From NCBI RefSeq assembly GCF_025751435.1, contig NZ_JAOWKY010000002.1:310001-374000 (forward strand): 64,000 bases of DNA. The letters run 5' to 3'. The notes under the pieces are model-generated. The model was given only the letters and a program-made list of their open reading frames with translations, was not told the origin of the DNA and did not search any database. This DNA comes from Albidovulum marisflavi (GTDB lineage: Bacteria > Pseudomonadota > Alphaproteobacteria > Rhodobacterales > Rhodobacteraceae). Positions 8,301 to 15,231 of the stretch are shown here, one piece after another. Every line of letters begins with the position of its first letter. Position 1 is the first letter of the stretch. The position numbers and the translations under genes were made by a program.

Positions 8301-10884
8301 CATGGACGACGCGTTGGCTAGGGGCATCGTTGGCAACGTCATCAGGATCCTCGGGCAGGCACGTCTCCTCGAGGGCGAAAGAACGCGTTCCTCGACGAAC
8401 CCGCCCACCCAAGTCAAAGAATACCTTGAGAAACTCGCGCCCTTGGCGAACAGGCAACCCGCGGAGCTCGCTGAAGCGATCAAGGAGCTCCTGCGCAAGA
8501 AGAACGCGCTGACCGACCAATGGCTCTTGGCGATTGGACGACATGCGTCGTTCCCATTGAAGCTTGTTCCAAGGGGCGAACGCGCTCTGAAAAGATGTGC
8601 GACCTGTGCCAAGTCGACGATGGTGGTTCCCCTGAATATTTGCACGACCCCGCATTGTGCGTCGCGGGATTTCGTAGAGGTCCCGAATCCAGGCGAAGAC
8701 TACTACGCCTGGGTGTCGAGGGAACCTGTCCATCGCCTGTCGGTGGAGGAGTTGACCGGACAGACTAAGCCAATGTCGAAGCAGCGAAAGAGACAGCGCC
8801 TGTTCAAGGGTGAAGCGTTCGTCGGTGAGGAGCACGAAATTACGCATGGTCTCGACGCCTTGTCGGTCACGACCACCATGGAAGTCGGCGTCGACATCGG
8901 CTCCCTGAAACTCGTCATGATGGCCAACATGCCGCCTCAGAGGTTCAACTATCAGCAACGTGTTGGTCGAGCTGGTCGAGCCGGGCAGGCATTCTCATAT
9001 GCCGTGACGATTTCGCGAGGCGCAGCTCATGATGATTACTACTTCAACAACCCGGAACGCATGACAGGGGATATTCCTCCCCAGCCCGAGTTAGATCTAT
9101 CGCGTCCAGAGATCATCAAGCGGGTGGCAGCCGCAGAAGCGTTGAGGCGCGCTTTCAATAGCCTTGCTCAACCGCCTGGAAGGACCCCGGAGAGCGCGCA
9201 CGGCGCATTTGGAAGGGTCGACGAGTGGTTCCCGGTTTACCACGCGGACGTTGCGAACTGGTTGGCCACGTCGCCGGAGGTCAAGGAAATCGTCGAGAGG
9301 ATTTGCGCCTACACACCACTTGAACGCCCGGCCCAAGTTGACGCAATCGAGCAGTATCTTCGAAATCAACTAATCACCAAGATCGGCGAGTGTGTTCAGA
9401 GCAGCCAATTCATCCAAGATGAACTGAGCCACCGACTGGCAGTTGCTGGCTTGCTTCCGATGTTTGGCTTCCCGACGCAGGTTCGAAGCCTTTTCTGGGA
9501 CAAGAAGGCAAACCGGGCCGAAGACACCGTAATCAGCGATCGACCGCTTGACCATGCTATCTGGGCCTTTGCACCGGGCGCCGAGATTCCAAAGGACAAG
9601 AGGCTCTACACGGCCTGCGGGTTTGTCTTCCGTAGAGACGGCCACCAGGGCGTTGTGAACGAAGCCGCCCCGCTTGGCGCATCCTTACCTTACTGGAGAT
9701 GCACGGAAAAAGCGTGCGGAACCATTGCACAAGGCAATGCCGAGACCTGCCATGTGTGCGGAAATCCTGCGCAGACATTCCCACTGTACCAGCCGAAAGG
9801 ATTCATGGCGCACTGGAAAGCCCGGGACTACGATGGCCAACGTCAGCGCGGCCCCGCGCTCCCGCCACCTGTGCGCGCGTTCGACCAGCCCTACGACCCA
9901 TTAACCAGTTGTGGACCTATGCTTCTCGCGCTCGGCCAGGGGCAAGTTGCCTTGATCAACGACAATGGCGGCGATCTCTACGAGTTCACGCAGGAACCTT
10001 ATGACAAGGTGACCGTCCGTGATAGCTCGCTCTACCGGGACGACTACATGTTCACCGGCGACGGAGGGGAGGTAATCGATCGAGGAGCAATCGGGGCCGT
10101 TTTCACGACCGACGTGCTAAGCTTCTATTTTGACGGCGCTCAGGACATCGGAAACGGGGGTGTACTTGACGTTGTCGAACAACGATCCGCTCGGCCGGCG
10201 ATTGCCTCTTTCGCGGAGTTCGTGAAGCTTGCCGTTTCCACCGAGCTGGACATCGACCCGGAGGAGTTTCGTTCTGGTCGCCAACGATTGAAGCTTGATG
10301 GACGTGCTTGTGAAACCGAGCAGGTTTTCATCGCGGACAAGCTAGAGAACGGTGCCGGGTATTCACGCTGGGCGGCGAAGCCCGAAAACATGAGGCGCTC
10401 ACTCGAGCGCTTCTTGGACGGCGATGATGGGGTTGGACGAACTTGGCAGGACGACGCGCATTCGCGGGACTGCGACTGCTCATGCCCAGATTGCCTGAGA
10501 AGCTATGCCAACCGCTTCATACACGGATTGTTGGACTGGCGCCTCGCCCTTGACCTCGCGGACCTAGCGCTTGGTCGCGGCTTGGACACGAGCAGGTGGA
10601 TTGGTGGTCCAGAGGACCGGGCCGCACAATCGTTCAAGAAGTTTTGCGATAGCACGGGCCTCCCCGTCGAGATTGACTACGCAGAAGGTCTCACTGCGAT
10701 CGTTTCCGGCACCAAGGCTCTTATCCTCGGGCATCCGCTGTGGCACACGCGTGAGGGCTTGTGGCAGCCGCAGCAGACCGATGCACGGAATGAACTGCGT
10801 GCTAGGGGCATCGAGGCCACGTGCGTCGACGTCCGCGACTTCACTGCCCGGCCGGCAGTCTACTACATGGAGCTCCGCGCGTGA
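5377..10884 (+). CDS. Giant DEAD/DEAH helicase with DUF1998-like C-terminus, DruE-like
   Basis: The 1835-residue protein has a superfamily 2 helicase core. A Q-motif-like LRQHQAEAL is at 94-102, Walker A TSGTGSGKTES at 119-129 and a DELH Walker B at 344-347. Lobe 2 has TMEVGVDIGSLK near 1170 and motif VI QQRVGRAGRAGQ near 1193-1204. Zinc-ribbon-like cysteine groups occur around 550-590 and near 1450. The C-terminus has C1699-x-C-x-C-x2-C1706 followed by LRSYANRFIHGLLDWRLAL, the DUF1998 signature. Length and domain order fit DruE, the signature helicase of Druantia anti-phage systems; DISARM DrmB also has DUF1998 but is much shorter. It overlaps the genes on both sides (ATGA at 5377, GTGA at 10881). 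Confidence 0.72.
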   Translation: MRQATPTRVQDYIREAYLKYYDSAFWMRDDGIMAERRELLQASGVMAQEPLLEAVPQYPSVEAIEEACKRAGLSSETASRLGPLVFGSDQSIKLRQHQAEALVAAMSGNGLGQRNVVVTSGTGSGKTESFLLPVLAGILEERTKKGTRGPMKPWWEKDLERHDKAWSHSRALARDPSDAAIRALVLYPTNALVEDQISRLRRSAMRAIEETGDPVFFFGRYTGATLGETYVPPASLKSNDRGKINKVAKEIREIAKEARELRESLKVSGKSSTEILDAASQFQDPYCGEMLTRWDMISAPPDILITNTSMLNIMLLRDVEDPIFEKTREWLEADEANHFSLVVDELHSYRGTQGTEVALVVRNLLDRLGLGPDSCQLRCIGTSASLDPDSGIEYLEQFFGVDRKTFAILPGKPDEFSMNLPVKTDVLEENLIDLNSGELEKVKAASKNVCQNFSPRTALAAACKAAGLTVAPAGGEAEAVSIVRPAKLSRIGSTLFGPSSSAELLDAIMIAATHEDRGSWENPKPTFRSHMFMRQVQGVWACSNPDCSEVEEKYRSKERRIGRLFKSPALKCECGGQVLELLYCYDCGEAFLAGFVVPSSSPTLKDQIFLEATKSVEGGGYPGMVYERPHDEFRWYWPGGRIPAGSSSWTHGFPSGNGSGKFQFQTARLDYNLGLLVPGDPDPTGVVLAAPSNLPEGLTVAGLPETCPHCLSSYSSRNQRDLKAFYRGTVQTPIRGLRTGLNVTTQLIADRAMLSTGDGVAAEKMIAFTDSRDDAADLAAGLELHHFRDLVRQLVFKQFSEENVPTSAELRKIIQAVKSGDPDAIAQREAANKKTPGIYDASVKIEFGVDEEADRELIAKHDAAVGSGAIAWPALMVALRDSLVALGQNPAGTDASRATDRPDGDGTPWWKFFDPPEGATWATLDATAASDGRREFMAHLSRTVASSLFDQAGRDLESMGTATIDLDSDCGKELGMDDALARGIVGNVIRILGQARLLEGERTRSSTNPPTQVKEYLEKLAPLANRQPAELAEAIKELLRKKNALTDQWLLAIGRHASFPLKLVPRGERALKRCATCAKSTMVVPLNICTTPHCASRDFVEVPNPGEDYYAWVSREPVHRLSVEELTGQTKPMSKQRKRQRLFKGEAFVGEEHEITHGLDALSVTTTMEVGVDIGSLKLVMMANMPPQRFNYQQRVGRAGRAGQAFSYAVTISRGAAHDDYYFNNPERMTGDIPPQPELDLSRPEIIKRVAAAEALRRAFNSLAQPPGRTPESAHGAFGRVDEWFPVYHADVANWLATSPEVKEIVERICAYTPLERPAQVDAIEQYLRNQLITKIGECVQSSQFIQDELSHRLAVAGLLPMFGFPTQVRSLFWDKKANRAEDTVISDRPLDHAIWAFAPGAEIPKDKRLYTACGFVFRRDGHQGVVNEAAPLGASLPYWRCTEKACGTIAQGNAETCHVCGNPAQTFPLYQPKGFMAHWKARDYDGQRQRGPALPPPVRAFDQPYDPLTSCGPMLLALGQGQVALINDNGGDLYEFTQEPYDKVTVRDSSLYRDDYMFTGDGGEVIDRGAIGAVFTTDVLSFYFDGAQDIGNGGVLDVVEQRSARPAIASFAEFVKLAVSTELDIDPEEFRSGRQRLKLDGRACETEQVFIADKLENGAGYSRWAAKPENMRRSLERFLDGDDGVGRTWQDDAHSRDCDCSCPDCLRSYANRFIHGLLDWRLALDLADLALGRGLDTSRWIGGPEDRAAQSFKKFCDSTGLPVEIDYAEGLTAIVSGTKALILGHPLWHTREGLWQPQQTDARNELRARGIEATCVDVRDFTARPAVYYMELRA

Positions 10885-12854
10885 TCGAAGTCATCGGACA
10901 TGGCGGAAGCCCCGAATACGAAGCTGCGCTGAAGATAAGGTCCGCCTTAGCTTCTTATTGGCCAGGCATTGAAGATTCGCCCGCCGAGCAAGATCACGTG
11001 AAAATCGCTGCCAATACCAAGTTAGCCGGCTACAAGGTAAGTGACATCGACGTCGTTATCGCCGCCAAATTCGCCCGGGGACGATACTTCGTACCGAAAT
11101 CTACCCTCAAGGACAAGGATGGGCGCAGAGTCGCCGGCGCAAAGATCCGTGTTCTGTCCTTGGTGGCCGCCATAGAGGTCAAGGGACATGACGCCAGTGG
11201 ACTCAGCATAAGCAACGGGGGCGTTAGCGTATCCTACAAGGAGGGCTCGAAGAGTGCGACTGATCAAAACGATGCCCAGGCGCAGGCGCTAAAACGCTAC
11301 TTCAGCGATCTGACACGTCAGAATCCGTGGGTTTATCGCTCCGTACTCCTCACGGGCATCAATGAACTTCCGAGAGATCGAGGGCGCCAAGTGCCGGATG
11401 CCGGCGCTGTCGCGGCGAACTTTGATTTCGGCGGCTTGCTTTGCTCGATGGTAGGCATCCATGGCATCGGAGAAATTGGAAACGAGTACACCATCTCGTC
11501 CGCCAAGCCCGAGGCGATGGAGTCTATTCTTTCGGCCTCGATCTTTAGGCAGGTTGTACCTTCCAACCTCGACCGCAAGAAGATGGATCGAATTGCCGCT
11601 AGGCCGCCCGAGGCAATTGAGATAGCTGGCCTAATAGGCGATGAGCGCGTTCATCTACGCGGCGAGGGCGGGACCGGAAAGACCGTTCTTTTGGCACAGG
11701 CGGCGCACGAGGCCTTCAGGTCCCATGCGAAGCGTTCACTCTTTCTCACATACAACCACGCCTTAACAGCCGACATTCAGAGGGTTTTGGCGCTGCTGGG
11801 AGTTCCCAGCAGCGGTGATTGTGGGGGTGTCGATGCCCGGACCGTCATGTCATTCGTATACTCTTGGTTGCGTAGGCTTGGCGCCATTGGCGAGGATAAA
11901 GACTTTGAATTCGATCGTTACGGCGAGCAGTGTGAGAAAGCTCTAGAATTATTCGAAAACGGGCTTTTGAGTGACGAAGACATTGCACTGGCAAAGTCAA
12001 CGAACTTCGAAGAGTTCGACTATGATGCAATCCTCATCGACGAAGCGCAGGATTGGCCACAAGCCGAAGCCGATCTTCTTGTCCGATTGTACGGCGGAAA
12101 TACGATTTCTTTGGCTGATGGAATGTCACAGCTCGTGAGGGGCAAAGCAACAGATTGGCGGTCCTCTGTTCGCGACCGCAAGGGAACGAAGAAGCTCCCA
12201 CTTCAAGAATGCCTACGGATGAAGGGAAACCTAGGGCAATTTGCAAATATTGTCGCGGAGCGAGCCGGGCTCAACTGGAAAATTATCCCTAATTCGGAGG
12301 CAGCCGGTGGTAGAGTGATCATCCGAGATGGTGCCTTCAAAGAGATGCCGGACCTGCACGAAGAACTCTTGGCAAAGGCGCGCAGCGATGGCTGCGAGCC
12401 GATCGATTGCCTTTACTGCGTCCCGTCTGCAGGCGTAGTAACGCGTGGCAACCGGCGGGTCAGCGTTCTTGGCGCGGCGATGGGAGAACGAGGCCTGTCT
12501 GTTTGGGATGGCGTGGATCCAGTTGCTCGGCGTGATTTTCCTAGGTCAACAAAAGAAAACCGTATCGTTCAATACGAATCTTGCCGAGGTCTAGAGGGCT
12601 GGGTGGTAGTTCTCGACGCCCTGGACGATCTGTGGGCGGCCAAGTACCGAGACGCACTCGCGGAGCCATCTTCGCTAGGAGGCGCGATAGAGCCGGAGGT
12701 GAGAGCGCGGCGTGCGGCATGGACCTGGTGCCTAATGGCCATGACGCGGCCCATCGACACTTTGGTAATCACTCTCAGCGATCGCGGTAGCGAGGTCTCG
12801 CAAGTACTGAACCGTATCGCCCAGGCCTACCCGGATATTGTTGAAGTTGCGTAG
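10881..12854 (+). CDS. NERD-like nuclease fused to SF1/UvrD-type helicase
   Basis: The 657-residue protein starts at a GTG whose last two bases begin the TGA stop of the upstream helicase. Its N-terminal ~110 residues show D55/D57 (SDIDVVI) followed by AIEVKGH with E99 and K101, the D...ExK pattern of NERD/PD-(D/E)XK nucleases. The ATPase part has Walker A GEGGTGKT at 261-268, Walker B LIDEAQDW at 386-392, then SCRGLEGWVVV near 572 and a C-terminal AMTRPIDTLVITL typical of the last UvrD/Schlafen-type helicase motifs. It should therefore cut DNA and translocate on it. Tight coupling to the DruE-like gene suggests a third subunit or effector of the same system. Druantia type III as I know it has only two genes, so its presence is notable. 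Confidence 0.72.
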   Translation: MIEVIGHGGSPEYEAALKIRSALASYWPGIEDSPAEQDHVKIAANTKLAGYKVSDIDVVIAAKFARGRYFVPKSTLKDKDGRRVAGAKIRVLSLVAAIEVKGHDASGLSISNGGVSVSYKEGSKSATDQNDAQAQALKRYFSDLTRQNPWVYRSVLLTGINELPRDRGRQVPDAGAVAANFDFGGLLCSMVGIHGIGEIGNEYTISSAKPEAMESILSASIFRQVVPSNLDRKKMDRIAARPPEAIEIAGLIGDERVHLRGEGGTGKTVLLAQAAHEAFRSHAKRSLFLTYNHALTADIQRVLALLGVPSSGDCGGVDARTVMSFVYSWLRRLGAIGEDKDFEFDRYGEQCEKALELFENGLLSDEDIALAKSTNFEEFDYDAILIDEAQDWPQAEADLLVRLYGGNTISLADGMSQLVRGKATDWRSSVRDRKGTKKLPLQECLRMKGNLGQFANIVAERAGLNWKIIPNSEAAGGRVIIRDGAFKEMPDLHEELLAKARSDGCEPIDCLYCVPSAGVVTRGNRRVSVLGAAMGERGLSVWDGVDPVARRDFPRSTKENRIVQYESCRGLEGWVVVLDALDDLWAAKYRDALAEPSSLGGAIEPEVRARRAAWTWCLMAMTRPIDTLVITLSDRGSEVSQVLNRIAQAYPDIVEVA

Positions 12855-12882
12855 CGTCATAGATCGGCGAGCCGAGGAGGAT

Positions 12883-12912
12883 CGCGGTCGGAGTGTCTTC
12901 TTTCCGACCGCG
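12883..12912 (+). terminator. Hairpin after the defence operon
   Basis: A perfect 10-bp inverted repeat, CGCGGTCGGA and TCCGACCGCG, encloses a 10-base loop 28 bases after the helicase-nuclease stop codon. It is followed by GGGAATTT rather than a run of T, so intrinsic termination would be weak. The position at the end of the operon supports a terminator or an mRNA 3'-end-stabilising stem. Confidence 0.6.
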
Positions 12913-12949
12913 GGGAATTTGACAATTGAACCTCAGCTTGGTGGTGGTG

Positions 12950-13153
12950 TTAGTGAGCCGAGGTACGCTGCTCAACCGTGGATTGAATAGCCTCTTGCTC
13001 GAACGCCTCGATGTCGCAGACGCGGTACACGACGCGTCCGCCCAACTTCATGTACGCAGGGCCCTCTCCCGCCCACCGCCACCGTTCCAGGGTACGGTGC
13101 GAGATGGTCCAGCGGTCGGCGAGTTCTTTCTGCGTCAGGCAATTGCTTTTCAT
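12950..13153 (-). CDS. AlpA/excisionase-like helix-turn-helix protein
   Basis: This 67-residue protein reads LTQKELADRWTISHRTLERW at about 6-25, followed by a wing-like GGRVVYRVCDIEAFE. This is the winged MerR-type helix-turn-helix of AlpA-like regulators and phage/island excisionases. A GGAG sits a few bases before the ATG. Such genes usually belong to integrative elements, where they control excision or integrase expression. No integrase gene is visible in the window. It is convergent with the defence operon, placing a mobile-element gene at the right end of the defence island. It could equally be a local transcription regulator. Confidence 0.75.
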   Translation of the reverse strand: MKSNCLTQKELADRWTISHRTLERWRWAGEGPAYMKLGGRVVYRVCDIEAFEQEAIQSTVEQRTSAH

Positions 13154-13519
13154 GTCTTACTCCATCTAAGCAACTCGGTGTGGTTGCGTCCGAACGAAGG
13201 CGTGAAAGAAAATGCGAGGCAAGTCAGTTAGTTGCGCAAGTCCGCGCATTGCGTCTGGTTTGGCGACGGCGGGGAATCCAAGCGGCGATCAGCGCCCCGG
13301 TTTTGGGAAGTTCCGAACGGACGCAACCGAGAGAAAATGATTAATAATCGCTTGAAGACGAGCGATCTCGTGCAGTTCTGCCAGCGCATGACTGCGGGAC
13401 TCTGAGCCGAGATTTTCGATGACTCATTCCCTCCGCCACTGAAGATCAATCAAGTAATATTTATCATGAACTTGGACCGATGTTACTCGGCTCCATCCCC
13501 CATTTTGCCCCCCACACTG
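13154..13519. other. Non-coding stretch between AlpA-like gene and IS remnant
   Basis: I see no convincing gene here. One 73-codon minus-strand reading frame (13228-13449) has no recognisable family or ribosome-binding site. An 11-bp sequence GGTTGCGTCCG at 13182-13192 recurs inverted at 13318-13328, near the AlpA-like promoter. It could be a binding site, but chance is not excluded. Confidence 0.35.
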
Positions 13520-14041
13520 TCAACACATGCCGCTCCGATTCTGAGGCTGGCTTGCTGTCCGATTGACGTTAAGCTGGGCGTCGATGCCGAGATGCACCTT
13601 CCGCCATTCTCGCGGCTTGGAGGGCCCATGTTTCTTGGCCAACCACTCACCGTCACCCCCAGCCTTGATACCGGTGCTGTCGATCAGCAGGTGCAAAGAA
13701 CCCGCGCTCGGACGATAGGGGATCAGGACGACCAGATGCTTCTGGCGGCGGCTCAGCGTGCTGAAATCCGGCACCGGCCAATCGAGCCCGGCCAGGTCCG
13801 GCAAGCTCCCCTCCATCCCGGTCGCTTGCCGCAGCGGCCGCCCGAAGAGCGCCTTCAGCGTCAGGCAGGTCTGGATCGCCGCGTCCGGGAAGACGGGCTG
13901 CCGCCCGCGCTTGCCGGTCGGTTTGGCAAACCACTGCGTCTCAGGATCGAACCAGATCGACAGCGATCCGCGACTTGCCGGCGCGGCGTCATGGTCATGC
14001 CAGTTCGTGGTTCGGTAGACTGGAGGCTTCGGCCTGCTCAT
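13520..14041 (-). pseudogene. IS5-family transposase, 3'-truncated
   Basis: The minus-strand frame begins MSRPKPPVYRTTNW and runs through an IS5-type N-terminal region to the first catalytic aspartate in LLIDSTGIK and then KVHLGIDAQ. Transposase similarity stops at about 13573, followed by an unrelated tail to a stop. The remaining DDE aspartate and glutamate should lie in the missing C-terminal part, so the enzyme is dead. It is the same transposase as the internal fragment at 17991-18265. Confidence 0.85.
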
Positions 14042-14104
14042 CCCGCCCGGCTAACAGACTGAATTCACAAGGTGAATCCTCCACCCGATTTACGCAACAA
14101 AGCC
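13573..14104 (-). mobile_element. Partial IS5-family insertion sequence
   Basis: One end of the element is kept. Beyond the transposase start the plus strand reads GATTTACGCAACAAAGCC, ending at about 14104, which on the minus strand is an IS terminus starting GGCTTTGTTGCG. The nuclease-toxin reading frame resumes immediately after it, so the element inserted into, or recombined with, that toxin gene. The other end was lost at about 13573. I see no second terminal repeat or target duplication. Confidence 0.65.
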
Positions 14105-14526
14105 GCCGTTTCGACGTTGTATCAGTAAAGGACGGCACCTATTATCTGACGGAAATCAAATGGCGTGAGAACGAGGACAAAAGGAAATCACTTGTCCGCA
14201 AAGCTGGCAGGGCGTTGGATCCTTTCCGAAAGGCGCCATCTGGGAAGAAGGTGCTCGAAGCCGGTACAGCCCTTGCGCAACTGTATTTCGACGCAACACT
14301 CAAATCTGATATCGATCTGGAGGGCAGAGAGCTTCCACAAGGAGGATTGGAAGGTCTTTCCGAGATGGAGGGGGAAGTGGTAATCCGCTGGGAGCTCTGG
14401 GGGGACAAGAATGATGAAAAGATCATCAACCTCTCCGTTATCAAAAGGATCGCTGACCCGGAAGAGCGCAATCGCGTGAAAGAGAACGTCGTGAACGACC
14501 TGATGGAGCAAATGTCAGTTCAATGA
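14104..14526 (+). pseudogene. C-terminal nuclease-toxin remnant cut by IS5
   Basis: An open frame emerges from the IS end and gives about 140 residues with RRFDVVSVKDGTYYLTEIKW at its start. The aspartate followed by TEIK fits the D...ExK core of PD-(D/E)XK nuclease toxins at the C-termini of Rhs or CDI proteins. The upstream delivery part and any start codon are missing. The frame overlaps the next gene by ATGA, the typical toxin-immunity arrangement. Base composition is lower in GC than the surrounding housekeeping genes, typical of exchanged toxin tips. I cannot name the toxin family. A pre-toxin domain rather than the toxin itself is possible. Confidence 0.5.
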
Positions 14527-15188
14527 CCGACTCTGTCCCTCTTAGTCGCTTTGTGAAAGATCGCCCGCTGAAATGGAAAAGGGCGAGCCTCCGATACCGT
14601 TATCGCGATGCGTTTCTTTCGCTTGAGCGGGCTAACCGGTCGGAATCTCTCGGGGCGTATTATGTGCTGGTGCGCTTGCAATCTGAACGTTTCGAAAGGT
14701 TTCTGAGTGCAGTAAAGCAGTCTTCCGAATTTGTAGAAAAACTACCAAAAGTCAGGCATACTCTAAAAAGTCCGGGGCCCGCGACACTGGGGCAGGCCAG
14801 TTTTGGAATTCATCTTCCGGGGTATGTGCTTGACAAGAGCATGATTTTGATTTCGGAACCATATTCGGAAAGAGAGTCATTGGTTCCTATTGGATTCGAC
14901 ACTTTATCAGAGAAACGATTCTGCTCCTTTCTCGCTCATGTCGACGATCTACTAAATTCTTCAGATGGACTTTACCGTGCACATGAGCGAAACGGGTTCA
15001 TTAATTGTGATTTGGGGCATTTTGATATTTTCTGGAGCTACATTTTTGCGGCTGCCCTTGCCAGGCTACCTGTCGAAGAATGTGCACGGCGTATTTTTAG
15101 TGATGTTGGTGCGCACTATGCACGTCCTATCAACGCGCCAGACGCAAGCTTTGTAGATTCTCTATACCGGATAGCTCTCTCAACATAG
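14523..15188 (+). CDS. Putative immunity protein for the truncated nuclease toxin
   Basis: The 221-residue protein begins at an ATG overlapping the stop of the toxin remnant (ATGA). I do not recognise a family. It is predicted soluble, with no signal peptide or membrane segment, and its composition is relatively AT-rich compared with the glycan or nar genes nearby. Position directly after a polymorphic-toxin C-terminus and before an Rhs tip makes an immunity role the simplest inference. With its toxin truncated it would now act as an orphan immunity gene against related competitors. Confidence 0.5.
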   Translation: MTDSVPLSRFVKDRPLKWKRASLRYRYRDAFLSLERANRSESLGAYYVLVRLQSERFERFLSAVKQSSEFVEKLPKVRHTLKSPGPATLGQASFGIHLPGYVLDKSMILISEPYSERESLVPIGFDTLSEKRFCSFLAHVDDLLNSSDGLYRAHERNGFINCDLGHFDIFWSYIFAAALARLPVEECARRIFSDVGAHYARPINAPDASFVDSLYRIALST

Positions 15189-15231
15189 CTTCATGGTTGT
15201 CTCCAAATCGCGGCAAGATGACTGAAGCTAG

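Noticed and set aside
2294-10884. DISARM assignment for the DUF1998 helicase operon
   Set aside because: DrmB is much shorter and lacks a full helicase, and no DrmA- or DrmC (PLD)-like gene is present; size and order fit Druantia better.
13228-13449. 73-codon minus-strand frame
   Set aside because: No ribosome-binding site or recognisable family, and biased composition; treated as non-coding.
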